Below, in pieces: positions 24,135 through 32,876 of a stretch of DNA of 64,000 bases. Source of the DNA: Streptomyces sp. ISL-1 (lineage in GTDB: Bacteria > Actinomycetota > Actinomycetes > Streptomycetales > Streptomycetaceae). The stretch lies in assembly GCF_018614585.1 (NCBI RefSeq), contig NZ_JAGGOI010000003.1, forward strand, positions 124,001 to 188,000, given 5' to 3'. The notes beneath the pieces were generated by a model. The model worked only from the letters and a program-made list of their open reading frames with translations, made no database searches and had not been told where the DNA came from. A program made the position numbers and the translations under genes. Numbering within the stretch: the stretch's first letter is position 1; every line of letters begins with the position of its first letter.

Positions 24135-25304
24135 TCAGACCAGTGCGGTGACCGTGCCGGCGCCGACCGTGCGGCCGCCCTCACGGATCGCGAAGCCGAG
24201 GCCCGGCTCGAGCGGGATGTCACGTCCCAGCTCGACGGTCATGTTGACCGTCTCGCCGGGCCGCGCGACCGCCGCCTCACCGAGGTCGATGTCCCCGACG
24301 ACGTCCGCGGTGCGGATGTAGAACTGCGGCCGGTAGCCGGTGGAGACCGGGGTGGTGCGACCGCCCTCGCGGCCCGACAGGACGTACACCTGCGCGGTGA
24401 AGCGCCGGCTCGGTACGACGCTGCCGGGCGCCGCCACCACGTGCCCGCGGCGGACCGCGTCGCGCGCCATGCCGCGCAGCAGCAGGGCGACGTTGTCCCC
24501 GGCCTCGGCGGACTCCATCGGCTTGCCGAAGGTCTCCAGTCCCGTGACCACCGATTCGGTGTCGGCCCCGAGCACCTGTACACGGTCGCCGACCCGGACA
24601 GTGCCGCGCTCGACGGCGCCGGTGACGACCGTGCCGCGCCCGGTGATGGTGAGGACGTTCTCCACCGGGAGCAGGAACGGCCTGTCCGTGTACCTGACCG
24701 GCATCGGCACATACGTGTCGACCGCGTCGAGCAGCGCCTCGACGGCCCCGGTCCAACGGGGGTCGCCCTCCAGCGCCTTGAGTCCCGACACCCGGACGAC
24801 CGGCGCGGCGTCGCCGCCGTATCCATGGGCCGTCAGCAGCTCGCGGACCTCCAGCTCCACCAGGTCGGTGAGCTCGTCGTCGCCCGCGTCCGCCTTGTTG
24901 AGCGCGACGACGATGTGGTCGACGCCCACCTGGCGCGCGAGCAGGACGTGCTCGGCGGTCTGCGGCATGACCCCGTCGAGCGCGGAGACGACAAGGATCG
25001 CCCCGTCGAGCTGCGCGGCTCCGGTGACCATGTTCTTGACGTAGTCGGCATGGCCGGGCATGTCCACATGGGCGTAGTGCCGGGTGTCGGTCTCGTACTC
25101 GACGTGCGCGATGTTGATGGTGATGCCGCGCTGCGCCTCCTCGGGCGCCCGGTCGATCCGGTCGAACGGCACGAACGTGCCGGTCCCGCGCTCGCTGAGG
25201 ACCTTGGTGATGGCGGCGGTGAGAGTGGTCTTGCCGTGGTCGACGTGGCCCATGGTGCCGATGTTGAGGTGCGGCTTGGTGCGCACGTATGCCGTCTTGG
25301 GCAT
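24135..25304 (-). CDS. tuf3: Elongation factor Tu, diverged third copy (EF-Tu3 type)
   Basis: A 389-residue EF-Tu. G-motifs: [18 protein letters not shown] (canonical DCPGH), NKAD (canonical NKCD) and SGLKALEG (canonical SALKALEG). The changed residues and the lack of ribosomal genes (rpsL, rpsG, fusA) nearby mark it as the accessory Streptomyces tuf3 rather than the main tuf1. EF-Tu delivers aminoacyl-tRNA to the ribosome; tuf3 is reported to respond to stress, including the stringent response. A GAGGGA site precedes ATG 25304, and a perfect hairpin follows the gene. Confidence 0.93.
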   Translation of the reverse strand: MPKTAYVRTKPHLNIGTMGHVDHGKTTLTAAITKVLSERGTGTFVPFDRIDRAPEEAQRGITINIAHVEYETDTRHYAHVDMPGHADYVKNMVTGAAQLDGAILVVSALDGVMPQTAEHVLLARQVGVDHIVVALNKADAGDDELTDLVELEVRELLTAHGYGGDAAPVVRVSGLKALEGDPRWTGAVEALLDAVDTYVPMPVRYTDRPFLLPVENVLTITGRGTVVTGAVERGTVRVGDRVQVLGADTESVVTGLETFGKPMESAEAGDNVALLLRGMARDAVRRGHVVAAPGSVVPSRRFTAQVYVLSGREGGRTTPVSTGYRPQFYIRTADVVGDIDLGEAAVARPGETVNMTVELGRDIPLEPGLGFAIREGGRTVGAGTVTALV

Positions 25305-25600
25305 GGCTGTATCCCTCGGATTTCCTCGGAACTCGAAGCGTGCTGGGGACCCCTGGGCCTTGCCGACCCTCCCCCTGTGGGGTCCGCCGGACGATCCGGG
25401 AAGGGTCAGCTTCGGGCGCCGCCGAAGGGCGCTGCGGCTGCGGCCGCTGCCGCCGCGGGAAACTCCGGAAGTACGGCAGCCTTCGGCGCGTCCGCGACTG
25501 CGGACGGCGCTGCGAGGAAGGCGTACCGGGACATGGCGTCGATGATCGCTCACGGCCACGGCCGCGTCGAATGGTTTTCCGCGTACGGGAGTTCAGCAGG
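25305..25600 (-). promoter_or_regulatory. Leader and promoter region of tuf3
   Basis: About 300 bases with no convincing gene. The tuf3 promoter must lie here. GGACCCC (near 25346) and its reverse complement GGGGTCC (near 25380) form a loose inverted repeat, and there is a run of GCTGC/GCCGC trinucleotide-like DNA at about 25420-25460. I could not pick a definite -10 box. Confidence 0.4.
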
Positions 25601-26299
25601 TCACAGGTGCTTGGTGGCTTCTCGCACCGACAGCGGCGCGAGCCGGTCGCGGGCGCCGTCGACGAAGTCGCGTACCGCCTGCGGATCCGTCTTGGCGTAC
25701 TCGCGCAGGCACCAGCCGATCGCCTTGCGGATGAAGAAGTCGGGGTGGTCGGCGCGGCGCAGGCAGTAGGAGAAGAGCCGGTCGGCGTCGGTCGCGTCCT
25801 TGTAGCGGAGCTGGTGGAGCAGCGCGGTGCGCGCGACCCACAGGTTGTCGTCGTCGATCCAGGCGTCCATGTCTGACTTCAGCTTGGGATCGGCACTCAC
25901 CAGCGGGCCGACGACGTGTGAGGCGAGGGCGTCGACGGTGTCCCACCAGGGGACGGTGATGATGAGGCGGCGCACGACCGGCAGGAAGCCGGAGGAGCAG
26001 CGCCCCACATGGCGGCGCAGATAGTCGACGGCGAAGTAGTGGTACTCCCGCTCGGGCAGCTCCCAGCAGCGCACGGCGATGGCGGTGCAGTCGGCCTCGT
26101 CGGGCCGCGGCGTTCCTTCGACGACGGTGCGGGACAGGGCTCGGCGATCGGGTGTGCAGAGACCGAGGAAGGGGGCGACGCCCTTCATGTACGCGGCGGC
26201 CCCCACGGCCCGGGTCGCGTCCGCGCCGGTCGGGTACACGGCGGTGAGCCTCTCCATGACGGTGTCGGCGAGATCGCTCTGCGGGACGGTGCGGGTCAT
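25601..26299 (-). CDS. DNA alkylation repair protein (AlkD-like HEAT repeats)
   Basis: A 232-residue all-helical protein of the AlkD/AlkC-like group: KGVAPFLGLCTPDRRALS near the start, WELPEREYHYFAVDYLRRH, TVPWWDTVDALASHVVG, and FFIRKAIGWCLREYAKTDP near the end. AlkD glycosylases remove N3/N7-alkylated purines. ATG at 26299 is used; a GTG three codons upstream is also open. It is divergent from the VTT membrane protein with 49 bases between. Confidence 0.87.
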   Translation of the reverse strand: MTRTVPQSDLADTVMERLTAVYPTGADATRAVGAAAYMKGVAPFLGLCTPDRRALSRTVVEGTPRPDEADCTAIAVRCWELPEREYHYFAVDYLRRHVGRCSSGFLPVVRRLIITVPWWDTVDALASHVVGPLVSADPKLKSDMDAWIDDDNLWVARTALLHQLRYKDATDADRLFSYCLRRADHPDFFIRKAIGWCLREYAKTDPQAVRDFVDGARDRLAPLSVREATKHL

Positions 26300-26348
26300 G
26301 CCGCTCACATTACGGCGATCACATCCCCTTGTCGGTTAGTCTCCCCGG

Positions 26349-27053
26349 ATGCTCGACCCCGTCCCCATGCCGGCATCAAGCCTCGCCCTTCGCTGCACCC
26401 GCGCGCTGTTCTCGCCGTGGTCGCGACTGTCGCTGCTCGTGGCCATGCTGGCGGCGGCGGCCCTGACGGTGGTGCTGTACGAGCCGCAACGGCTGCTGGC
26501 GGCCGGCTGGCCGCCGCAGCTGAGCGGCGCGGCGGCGGTGGTGCTGTTCGGCGTCGCATACGGGGCGTGCACGGCGGCCTTCGTGCCTCGGCCGCTGCTG
26601 AACCTGGCGGCGGGCGCGCTCTTCGGCTCGCAGGCCGGTCTGGTCTCGGCGCTGGTCGGCACGGTGCTGGGCGCGGGCATCTCCTTCACGCTCGGCCGGC
26701 TGCTGGGGCAGGACGCGCTGCGGCCGCTGCTGCGGGGTCGCTGGCTGAAGGCGGCCGACACCCAGCTGAGCAGCCACGGCTTCCGCTCGATGCTGGCGCT
26801 GCGGCTCTTTCCGGGGGTTCCGTTCGCCGCGGCCAACTACTGCGCCGCCGTCTCCCGTATGGGCTATGTGCCCTTCCTGCTGGCGACGGGGCTCGGCTCG
26901 ATCCCGAACACGGCGGCGTATGTGGTCGCGGGCAGCCGGGCGGGCTCTCCGACCTCTCCGGCGTTTCTGATCGCGATCGGCTTCATCGTGGTGACCGGTC
27001 TTGCCGCGGGCGTGATCGCCTGGCGCAAGCGGCACCGGCTGCGGGGCCACTGA
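26349..27053 (+). CDS. TVP38/TMEM64 family (VTT domain) membrane protein
   Basis: A 234-residue protein with about six hydrophobic segments. GALFGSQAGLVSALVGTVLGAG and LALRLFPGVPFAAANYCAAVSRM carry the VTT-domain signature (R-x-x-P-x-x-P/A-F). It belongs to the wider DedA/VTT lipid-scramblase superfamily. A TTAGTCT hexamer lies 13 bases before the ATG, with almost no leader. It is the second VTT protein in the window, with the DedA at 19533. Confidence 0.85.
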   Translation: MLDPVPMPASSLALRCTRALFSPWSRLSLLVAMLAAAALTVVLYEPQRLLAAGWPPQLSGAAAVVLFGVAYGACTAAFVPRPLLNLAAGALFGSQAGLVSALVGTVLGAGISFTLGRLLGQDALRPLLRGRWLKAADTQLSSHGFRSMLALRLFPGVPFAAANYCAAVSRMGYVPFLLATGLGSIPNTAAYVVAGSRAGSPTSPAFLIAIGFIVVTGLAAGVIAWRKRHRLRGH

Positions 27054-27221
27054 TCCCCCGCGCCTTGCGCCTACGGCCATTGCGCTGCTGTTCGAGTACG
27101 GGATCCAGGCGGCATTACGCGGTGAAAGTCGCGCGCTGCCCACCCAGAAAACGCAGCGGCCCGCGGATCCTGAAACGGCGTCCGCCCCAACTGACGATGC
27201 CCCGCAAGGCAGATCCCTCGG

Positions 27222-27244
27222 GGCTGACGGAAGCCCCGTCAGCC
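27222..27244. other. 9-bp stem-loop upstream of uppP
   Basis: GGCTGACGG (27222-27230) and CCGTCAGCC (27236-27244) pair perfectly around a 5-base loop in the 281-base gap before uppP. It may end the upstream transcript or act in the uppP leader. A direct repeat of GCTACGC at about 27252 and 27287 follows. No gene was seen in 27054-27334. Confidence 0.5.
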
Positions 27245-27334
27245 GGGGACGCTACGCTTTCCCCCAACTGGCGCATGATCGGGAACGCTACGCGCCGTCA
27301 GACCGTGATCATTTCTTGGGTGGCGTAGTTTTCC

Positions 27335-28210
27335 ATGTCTTGGTTCGAATCATTCATCCTCGGGCTCGTCCAGGGGCTGACCGAATTCCTGCCCATCTCC
27401 TCCAGCGCGCATCTGCGGCTCACCGCCGCATTCGCCGGCTGGCACGACCCGGGCGCGGCGTTCACCGCGATCACACAGATCGGCACGGAGACGGCTGTCC
27501 TGATCTACTTCCGCAAGGACATCGCCCGGATCGTCTCCGCCTGGTTCCGTTCCCTCACGAACAAGGCGCTGCGCAGCGACCACGACGCGCAGATGGGCTG
27601 GCTCGTGATCATCGGCTCGATCCCGATCGGCGTGCTCGGCGTCACCTTCAAGGACCAGATCGAGGGCCCGTTCCGCGATCTGCGGCTGATCGCCACAACC
27701 CTGATCGTGATGGGCATCGTTCTCGGCATCGCCGACCGCCTTGCCGCCCGTGACGAGGCCGGCGGCAAGCACCGGCAGGTCAAGGAGCGCAAGACCCTGA
27801 AGGAGCTGGGCGTCCGGGACGGTCTGATCTTCGGCCTCTGCCAGGCGATGGCCCTGATCCCCGGCGTCTCCCGCTCGGGCGCCACCATCAGCGGCGGTCT
27901 GCTGATGGGCTACACCCGTGAGGCGGCGGCCCGTTACTCGTTCCTGCTGGCGATCCCGGCCGTGCTCGCGTCCGGCGTCTTCGAGCTGAAGGACGCGAGC
28001 GCGGGCGGGCATGTGTCCTGGCCGCAGACGATCTTCGCGACGATCATTGCCTTCGCGGTCGGCTACGCGGTGATCGCCTGGTTCATGAAATTCATCACTA
28101 CGAAGAGTTTCATGCCGTTCGTGATCTACCGAATTCTGCTCGGAATCCTGCTGTTCATCCTGGTCGGATCGGATGCGCTGAGCCCGCACGCGGGTGAGTC
28201 GGCGGGCTGA
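27335..28210 (+). CDS. uppP: Undecaprenyl-diphosphatase UppP/BacA
   Basis: A 291-residue polytopic membrane enzyme that dephosphorylates undecaprenyl pyrophosphate to recycle the cell-wall lipid carrier. Both catalytic signatures are present: GLTEFLPISSSAHL near residue 14-27 and LIPGVSRSGATISGG near 170-184. Family overexpression gives bacitracin tolerance. The start ATG is the only sensible one. Preceding VTT and DedA proteins may share the lipid-carrier theme, although they are separate transcripts. Confidence 0.95.
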   Translation: MSWFESFILGLVQGLTEFLPISSSAHLRLTAAFAGWHDPGAAFTAITQIGTETAVLIYFRKDIARIVSAWFRSLTNKALRSDHDAQMGWLVIIGSIPIGVLGVTFKDQIEGPFRDLRLIATTLIVMGIVLGIADRLAARDEAGGKHRQVKERKTLKELGVRDGLIFGLCQAMALIPGVSRSGATISGGLLMGYTREAAARYSFLLAIPAVLASGVFELKDASAGGHVSWPQTIFATIIAFAVGYAVIAWFMKFITTKSFMPFVIYRILLGILLFILVGSDALSPHAGESAG

Positions 28211-28251
28211 CGCCCGCTGTCGGGGTGGAGACGGCTGTCGTACCGAGGCCC

Positions 28252-28257
28252 TAGCCT
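28252..28257 (+). promoter_or_regulatory. -10 box TAGCCT of a probable leaderless gene
   Basis: TAGCCT ends 6 bases before the ATG at 28264, which puts transcription start at or next to the start codon. No Shine-Dalgarno is present. Confidence 0.55.
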
Positions 28258-28263
28258 GTCGCC

Positions 28264-28437
28264 ATGTCGCCGTTTCCCCGCGAGTCAGAAACTGCACTGT
28301 CCGCTGCTGAGCTAAATGTCCGGATCCGCGAGCTCTGGGCCGACGGCGAGCTGCCCGACGACCGACGGCCGGAGTACGAGGCGCTCGTGGTGGAGTGGGC
28401 CGCGGCGTCGCTCGACGGGGTCGAGCGCGCGGCGTGA
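28264..28437 (+). CDS. Small conserved-looking protein, 57 residues
   Basis: The frame starts MSPFPRESETALSAAELNVR and ends in VEWAAASLDGVERAA. It is acidic and helical, with a leaderless-type -10 box directly before the ATG and normal GC3 except one rare CTA codon. No domain is recognised. It lies 53 bases after uppP and may be a small regulatory or DNA-associated protein; this is a guess. Confidence 0.6.
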   Translation: MSPFPRESETALSAAELNVRIRELWADGELPDDRRPEYEALVVEWAAASLDGVERAA

Positions 28438-28567
28438 GCACGGGCTCACCGCCCAACTGCCCGACCCGCCCCTGCCTCCCCGCTCTTGACCGCCCGGCAT
28501 GCCCCCGGCCGGACCCGGCCGCCCGAACGCCCGGTCCGACCGTCGGCGCCGCGGCCGGGCGCTCGGC

Positions 28568-28573
28568 TAGCCT
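28568..28573 (+). promoter_or_regulatory. -10 box TAGCCT of the methyltransferase gene
   Basis: The same hexamer as upstream of the 57-residue gene, ending 9 bases before ATG 28583, so the mRNA probably has little or no leader. The preceding 28438-28567 has no gene. Confidence 0.5.
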
Positions 28574-28582
28574 GGGTGCACG

Positions 28583-29758
28583 ATGAACCTTTTGACGACG
28601 TCATGGGGCGGGTTCGACCTCGCCCGCTTCCCCGAGGACCCCCGCGACCCGCTGCGCGCCTGGGACGCCGCGGATGAGTACCTCCTCAGGCACCTCAAGG
28701 GGGACGAGCCGCTCAAGGGAATCGAGGACGCCGGGCCCACGGATCTCTCCGGCTCCGTAGTCGTCGTCGGCGACCGGTGGGGCGCCCTTGCCACCTCGCT
28801 CGCCGAGCACAGCCCCGTACAGATCACCGACTCCTTCCTCGGCCAGCAGGCGACCCGCGCGAATCTGGCGCGCAACGGCATCGACGCGGACACGGTGGCG
28901 CTGCTGTCGGTCAGGGACGTGCCGCCGGAGCGCATCGACGTACTGCTGGTCCGGGTGCCCAAGAGCCTCGCGCTGCTGGAGGACCAGCTGCACCGCCTCG
29001 CGCCCGCCGTGCACGCGGACACCGTGATCGTCGGGACCGGCATGGTCACCGAGATCCACACCTCCACGCTGAAGCTGTTCGAGCGGATCATCGGTCCGAC
29101 CAGGACCTCGCTGGCAGTGAAGAAGGCACGGCTGATCTTCTGTACGCCCGCCCCCGGGCTGGCCCGCACCCCCGGGCCCTGGCCGCTGCGGTACGCGCTG
29201 CCCGCCGACGCCGGGGCGCTCGCGGGCCGGACCGTGACCAATCACGCGGGCATCTTCTGCGCCGAGCGGCTCGACATCGGCACCAGGTTCTTCCTGCGCA
29301 GCCTGCCCAAGCGCCGCGGCCCGGAGCGGGTGGTGGATCTGGGCTGCGGCAATGGCGTGATCGGCACGGCGGCCGCGCTGGCCAACCCGGAGGCCTCGGT
29401 GACGTTCATCGACGAGTCGTTCTCCGCGGTGGCGTCGGCCGAGGCCACCTACCGGGACAACGCCGGTTCGGACGCGAGGGCCGAGTTCCTGGTGGGCGAC
29501 GGACTGTCCGGAGTGCCGGCCGACTCGGTCGACCTGGTTCTGAACAATCCGCCGTTCCACTCGCACCAGGCGACGACGGACGCGACGGCCCACCGGATGT
29601 TCGGCGGGGCGCGCCGCGCCCTGCGGTCCGGGGGCGAGCTGTGGGTGATCGGCAACCGGCACCTCGGGTACCACGCGAGGCTGCGCCGACTCTTCGGCAA
29701 CTGCGAAGTCGTCGCCTCCGACCCGAAGTTCGTGGTCCTGCGGGCCGTCAAGAAGTAG
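28583..29758 (+). CDS. Class I SAM methyltransferase, RlmG/RsmC-like
   Basis: A 391-residue two-domain protein. An N-terminal degenerate methyltransferase-like domain (residues about 1-190) is followed by an active C-terminal domain with SAM motif I VVDLGCGNGVIGTAAA, motif II acidic VTFIDES, and motif IV LVLNNPPFHSH (N-P-P-F, for exocyclic amino-group methylation). This layout matches RlmG and RsmC, which modify guanine in rRNA. The rRNA position cannot be told from sequence. A leaderless-type promoter precedes it. Confidence 0.88.
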   Translation: MNLLTTSWGGFDLARFPEDPRDPLRAWDAADEYLLRHLKGDEPLKGIEDAGPTDLSGSVVVVGDRWGALATSLAEHSPVQITDSFLGQQATRANLARNGIDADTVALLSVRDVPPERIDVLLVRVPKSLALLEDQLHRLAPAVHADTVIVGTGMVTEIHTSTLKLFERIIGPTRTSLAVKKARLIFCTPAPGLARTPGPWPLRYALPADAGALAGRTVTNHAGIFCAERLDIGTRFFLRSLPKRRGPERVVDLGCGNGVIGTAAALANPEASVTFIDESFSAVASAEATYRDNAGSDARAEFLVGDGLSGVPADSVDLVLNNPPFHSHQATTDATAHRMFGGARRALRSGGELWVIGNRHLGYHARLRRLFGNCEVVASDPKFVVLRAVKK

Positions 29759-29761
29759 CGG

Positions 29762-30379
29762 TCAGCGGGCCGCGCCGCCGTCCTGCCACTGCGCGTACGG
29801 AACACGGGAGATCTCGCGTACGTCGCCGAGCGTGCCCCACTCGTCCTTGCCCAGCCGGGTCAGCGGAGCCAGCTTCGTCACCTCGGGGTGCCCGTCCGCC
29901 ATGACTTCCGGGCTGATCGCCGCATGCACCACCCGGCCGAAGACGACGGTCGAGTCGCCCAGCCGTACGGTGCTGTGCAGTTCGCACTCCAGGGCCACCG
30001 GCGATGCCGCGACGCGCGGCGGCTTCACGCGCAGGCTCGCCTCGCGCTCCACGCCCACCGCGTCGAACTCACTGATGCCGCGCGGGAAGTCGGTGGCGGT
30101 CGCGTTGATCTGCTCGAAGAGCGACTCCGGCGCAAGGTTGACCACGAAGGCGCCGGTGTCCTCGATATTGCGCAGCGAGTCCTTGCGGCCGACGGAGGTG
30201 AACTGCACGACCGGCGGCGACACGCACGAGATGGTGAAGAAGGAGTGCGGGGCGAGATTGTCGGTGCCATCGGCCGACGTGGTGGAGACCCAGGCGATGG
30301 GCCTCGGGACGACGGTCGCGGTCAGCAGCCGGTAGAAGGTGGCGCGGTCGCACTCGGCGGGGTCGTAGTCGATGCGCAT
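29762..30379 (-). CDS. Flavin reductase family protein (FMN-binding split barrel)
   Basis: A 205-residue split-barrel flavoprotein: PRPIAWVSTTSADGTDNLAP and HSFFTISCVSPPVVQF are the FMN-binding signature. These proteins reduce FMN or bind it for other purposes. ATG at 30379 (MRIDYDPAE) is the family start; the frame runs 25 codons further. It ends 3 bases from the end of the convergent methyltransferase gene. Confidence 0.87.
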   Translation of the reverse strand: MRIDYDPAECDRATFYRLLTATVVPRPIAWVSTTSADGTDNLAPHSFFTISCVSPPVVQFTSVGRKDSLRNIEDTGAFVVNLAPESLFEQINATATDFPRGISEFDAVGVEREASLRVKPPRVAASPVALECELHSTVRLGDSTVVFGRVVHAAISPEVMADGHPEVTKLAPLTRLGKDEWGTLGDVREISRVPYAQWQDGGAAR

Positions 30380-30526
30380 GGGGTCAGTATGGCTGGTGAC
30401 ACGCAAGGTCCGGTGGATCCCCGAACTGACATAGATCGACCGTTTGCTGACCAAGCGCGGGTGAAGAGCGGGTGACTGGTGCGCACAGCTCTTGGCGTCC
30501 GGCGCTCGCTGCCCGAAACTGACCCG

Positions 30527-30985
30527 ATGACGCAGCGCGTAGATCTAGCGACCGTGATGGACCGGCTGTCCATCGACGAATTGGTCACCAGTTACGCGGT
30601 GGCCGTGGACGATGCCGACTGGAGCGCGTACCGGGCGCTGTTCGCGCAGGAGGGGCGCGCCGACTACCGCAGCTCGGGCGGGATCGAGGGCCCGGCCGCC
30701 GAGGTCGCCGACTGGCTGGCTCAGACGCTGCGGCTCTTTCCGGTACGTCAGCACCTCATCGTCAACCGGCGACTGCACATCCAGGACCTGGGCGGCTATC
30801 CGGGCGACCGCGCGGAGGTGCAGGCCGACTATGTGAACCCGATGCGTCTGGAGTCGGGGGACGACTTCGTCTCGGGCGGCAGATACGCCTTCAGTCTGCT
30901 GCGTACGGACGCGGGCTGGCGGCTGCGGACCGTGGTCATCCACGAGAAGTGGCGGCGGGCCGCGGGGGCGCTCGACGGCGGCTGA
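30527..30985 (+). CDS. SnoaL/NTF2-like domain protein
   Basis: A 152-residue alpha+beta barrel of the NTF2/SnoaL_4 type: LSIDELVTSYAVAVDDADW as the N-terminal helix, ALFAQEGRADYRSSGG, and the ending VVIHEKWRRAAG. Relatives include polyketide cyclases and steroid isomerases, and many have unknown roles. ATG 30527 is taken over an open frame 16 codons longer. It lies divergent from the flavin reductase gene. Confidence 0.82.
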   Translation: MTQRVDLATVMDRLSIDELVTSYAVAVDDADWSAYRALFAQEGRADYRSSGGIEGPAAEVADWLAQTLRLFPVRQHLIVNRRLHIQDLGGYPGDRAEVQADYVNPMRLESGDDFVSGGRYAFSLLRTDAGWRLRTVVIHEKWRRAAGALDGG

Positions 30986-31079
30986 CTTCCTGGGTCGTCT
31001 GTCGGTGCAGGTCCCGCTCGCGCACACTGGAGGGGGACAGTGCTCGCGAGTCCTTCGAGGCAGCACGAGGAGGCGCGGC

Positions 31080-32876
31080 ATGCGGATTCCGGTCGGCCGA
31101 CCGAAGCGGCGGGAGGGGCTGGAGGGGCACGAGCAGCAGGAGCATGGCGAGCGGCACGAGCGTGTGGAGCAGCGCGAGCGTGTGAAGCTGCGCGACCGGG
31201 GCGAGCGTGTGAAGCTGCGCGACCGGGGCGAGCGGCGCGACCGTGGCGAGTGCCACCAGCGTGTGAAGCGGCACGACCGCGGCGAGAGTCAGCCGTTCAC
31301 CCGGCTGGCGCTTTCGTCCCCCTGGTGGCGCGGCCTCGCCGCGGTGGCCGCCGGTGCGCTGCCCGCGCTCGCCTTTCCCGAGCCTTCGCTCTGGTGGTTC
31401 GCGTATGTCGCGCTGGTGCCGTGGATGCTGCTCGTGCGGTCCGCGCCGACCGGCCGCCGTGCGGCGGTCGAGGGCTGGCTGGGCGGCATCGGCTTCATGA
31501 TCGCCGTGCACCACTGGCTGATTCCGAGCCTGCATGTCTTCATCGTCGTGATCGCCGCGCTCCTCGGGCTCATGTGGGGGCCGTGGGGCTGGCTCGTGTG
31601 GTCGCTCCTCGGCGGGACGCCGTCGCCGGGGCGAGCGGCCGCGGCGCTCGCGATCGTCCCTTCCGGCTGGTTGATGATCGAACTGGCCCGGTCCTGGGAG
31701 GGCCTGGGCGGACCCTGGGGTCTGCTCGGGGCGACCCAGTGGGAGGTCTCCCCCGCCCTGAAGCTCGCCTCGGTGGGTGGCGTGTGGCTGGTGAGTCTGC
31801 TGGTGCTGGCCGTGAACACAGCGGTAACTGTGCTGGTAGCGGTGCCGCACGCCCGTACGGCCGCGGTGGGTGGCGGCCTCATATGTGCCCTCACCACCAC
31901 AGCGGTCTGGATGTGGGTTCCGCAGCCAGGACAATCGGGGCGGGCACGTGTCGCGGTCGTCCAGCCCGGGGTGGTCGACGGCATGGAGAGTGTCGAGCGC
32001 CGCTTCGCCCGCAGCGAGGAGCTGACCCGCCAACTGGCAGGGCAGAACCTCGATCTGGTGGTCTGGGGCGAGAGCAGTGTCGGCTCGGACCTGCGCGAGC
32101 GCCCCGATCTGGCCGCTCGTCTCGCGGTGCTCTCGCGCGCGGTCGGGGCCGAGCTGCTGGTCAATGTGGACGCCCGGCGGCGCGCGGGCGGTACGGGCAC
32201 GGCAGGGATCTACAAGAGCTCGGTCCTCGTGGGCCCGCAGGGCCCGACCGGGGACCGTTACGACAAGATGCGGCTGGTCCCCTTCGGTGAGTACGTCCCG
32301 GCTCGCGCGCTGCTCGGCTGGGCGACCTCGGTGGGCAAGGCCGCGGGCGAGGACCGGCTGCGCGGCAGCCGTCCGGTGGTGATGGTGCTGCCCGGCGACG
32401 GCGGGCTGCGGCTGGGCCCGCTGGTCTGCTTCGAGTCGGCGTTCCCTGATATGAGCCGGCGGCTTGCCCGGGACGGCGCACAGTTGCTGATCGCCCAGTC
32501 GGCGACCTCGTCGTTCCAGGGGAGCTGGGCGCCGGAACAGCATGCCTCGCTGGCGGCGCTGCGGGCAGCCGAGAGCGGGCGGCCGATGGTGCATGCCACA
32601 CTCACCGGCGTCAGCGCGGTGTACGGGCCGGACGGCGAGCGGGTCGGCGGCCCGCTCGGCACGGAAAGCAGCACCGCGGCTGTCTACGACATCCCACTCG
32701 CCCGTGGCACGACCCCGTACGTCAGGTTCGGCGACTGGCCGGTCTACGGCGCGCTCGCCGTCCTCGCCGCGCTCTGCGCCACCGAGGGTGCCCGGTCCCT
32801 CAGGCGGCCTGCTCCAGGGCCTGGCGAACCACCCGTTCACACAACTCATGAGTCCGCAGGGCGTCCTGGGCGCTGA
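31080..32876 (+). CDS. lnt: Apolipoprotein N-acyltransferase with Arg/Glu-rich N-terminal extension
   Basis: A 598-residue membrane enzyme that N-acylates the lipid-modified cysteine of lipoproteins. It has about six to eight transmembrane helices, then a nitrilase-type domain with the Glu-Lys-Cys triad in VVWGESSVGSD, YDKMRLVPFGEYVP and LGPLVCFESAFPD. Unusually, residues 1-75 are a hydrophilic R/E/D/H-rich stretch with tandem VKLRDRGER repeats before the first helix. ATG 31080 has a GAGGAGG site. The 3' end overlaps the convergent oxidoreductase by 77 bases. Streptomyces often carry two Lnt proteins. Confidence 0.9.
   Translation: MRIPVGRPKRREGLEGHEQQEHGERHERVEQRERVKLRDRGERVKLRDRGERRDRGECHQRVKRHDRGESQPFTRLALSSPWWRGLAAVAAGALPALAFPEPSLWWFAYVALVPWMLLVRSAPTGRRAAVEGWLGGIGFMIAVHHWLIPSLHVFIVVIAALLGLMWGPWGWLVWSLLGGTPSPGRAAAALAIVPSGWLMIELARSWEGLGGPWGLLGATQWEVSPALKLASVGGVWLVSLLVLAVNTAVTVLVAVPHARTAAVGGGLICALTTTAVWMWVPQPGQSGRARVAVVQPGVVDGMESVERRFARSEELTRQLAGQNLDLVVWGESSVGSDLRERPDLAARLAVLSRAVGAELLVNVDARRRAGGTGTAGIYKSSVLVGPQGPTGDRYDKMRLVPFGEYVPARALLGWATSVGKAAGEDRLRGSRPVVMVLPGDGGLRLGPLVCFESAFPDMSRRLARDGAQLLIAQSATSSFQGSWAPEQHASLAALRAAESGRPMVHATLTGVSAVYGPDGERVGGPLGTESSTAAVYDIPLARGTTPYVRFGDWPVYGALAVLAALCATEGARSLRRPAPGPGEPPVHTTHESAGRPGR
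31174..31227 (+). repeat. Two exact 27-bp tandem copies in the lnt N-terminal extension
   Basis: Positions 31174-31200 and 31201-31227 are identical and in frame; a degraded third part follows. They encode the R-V-K-L-R-D-R-G-E units. Confidence 0.9.
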
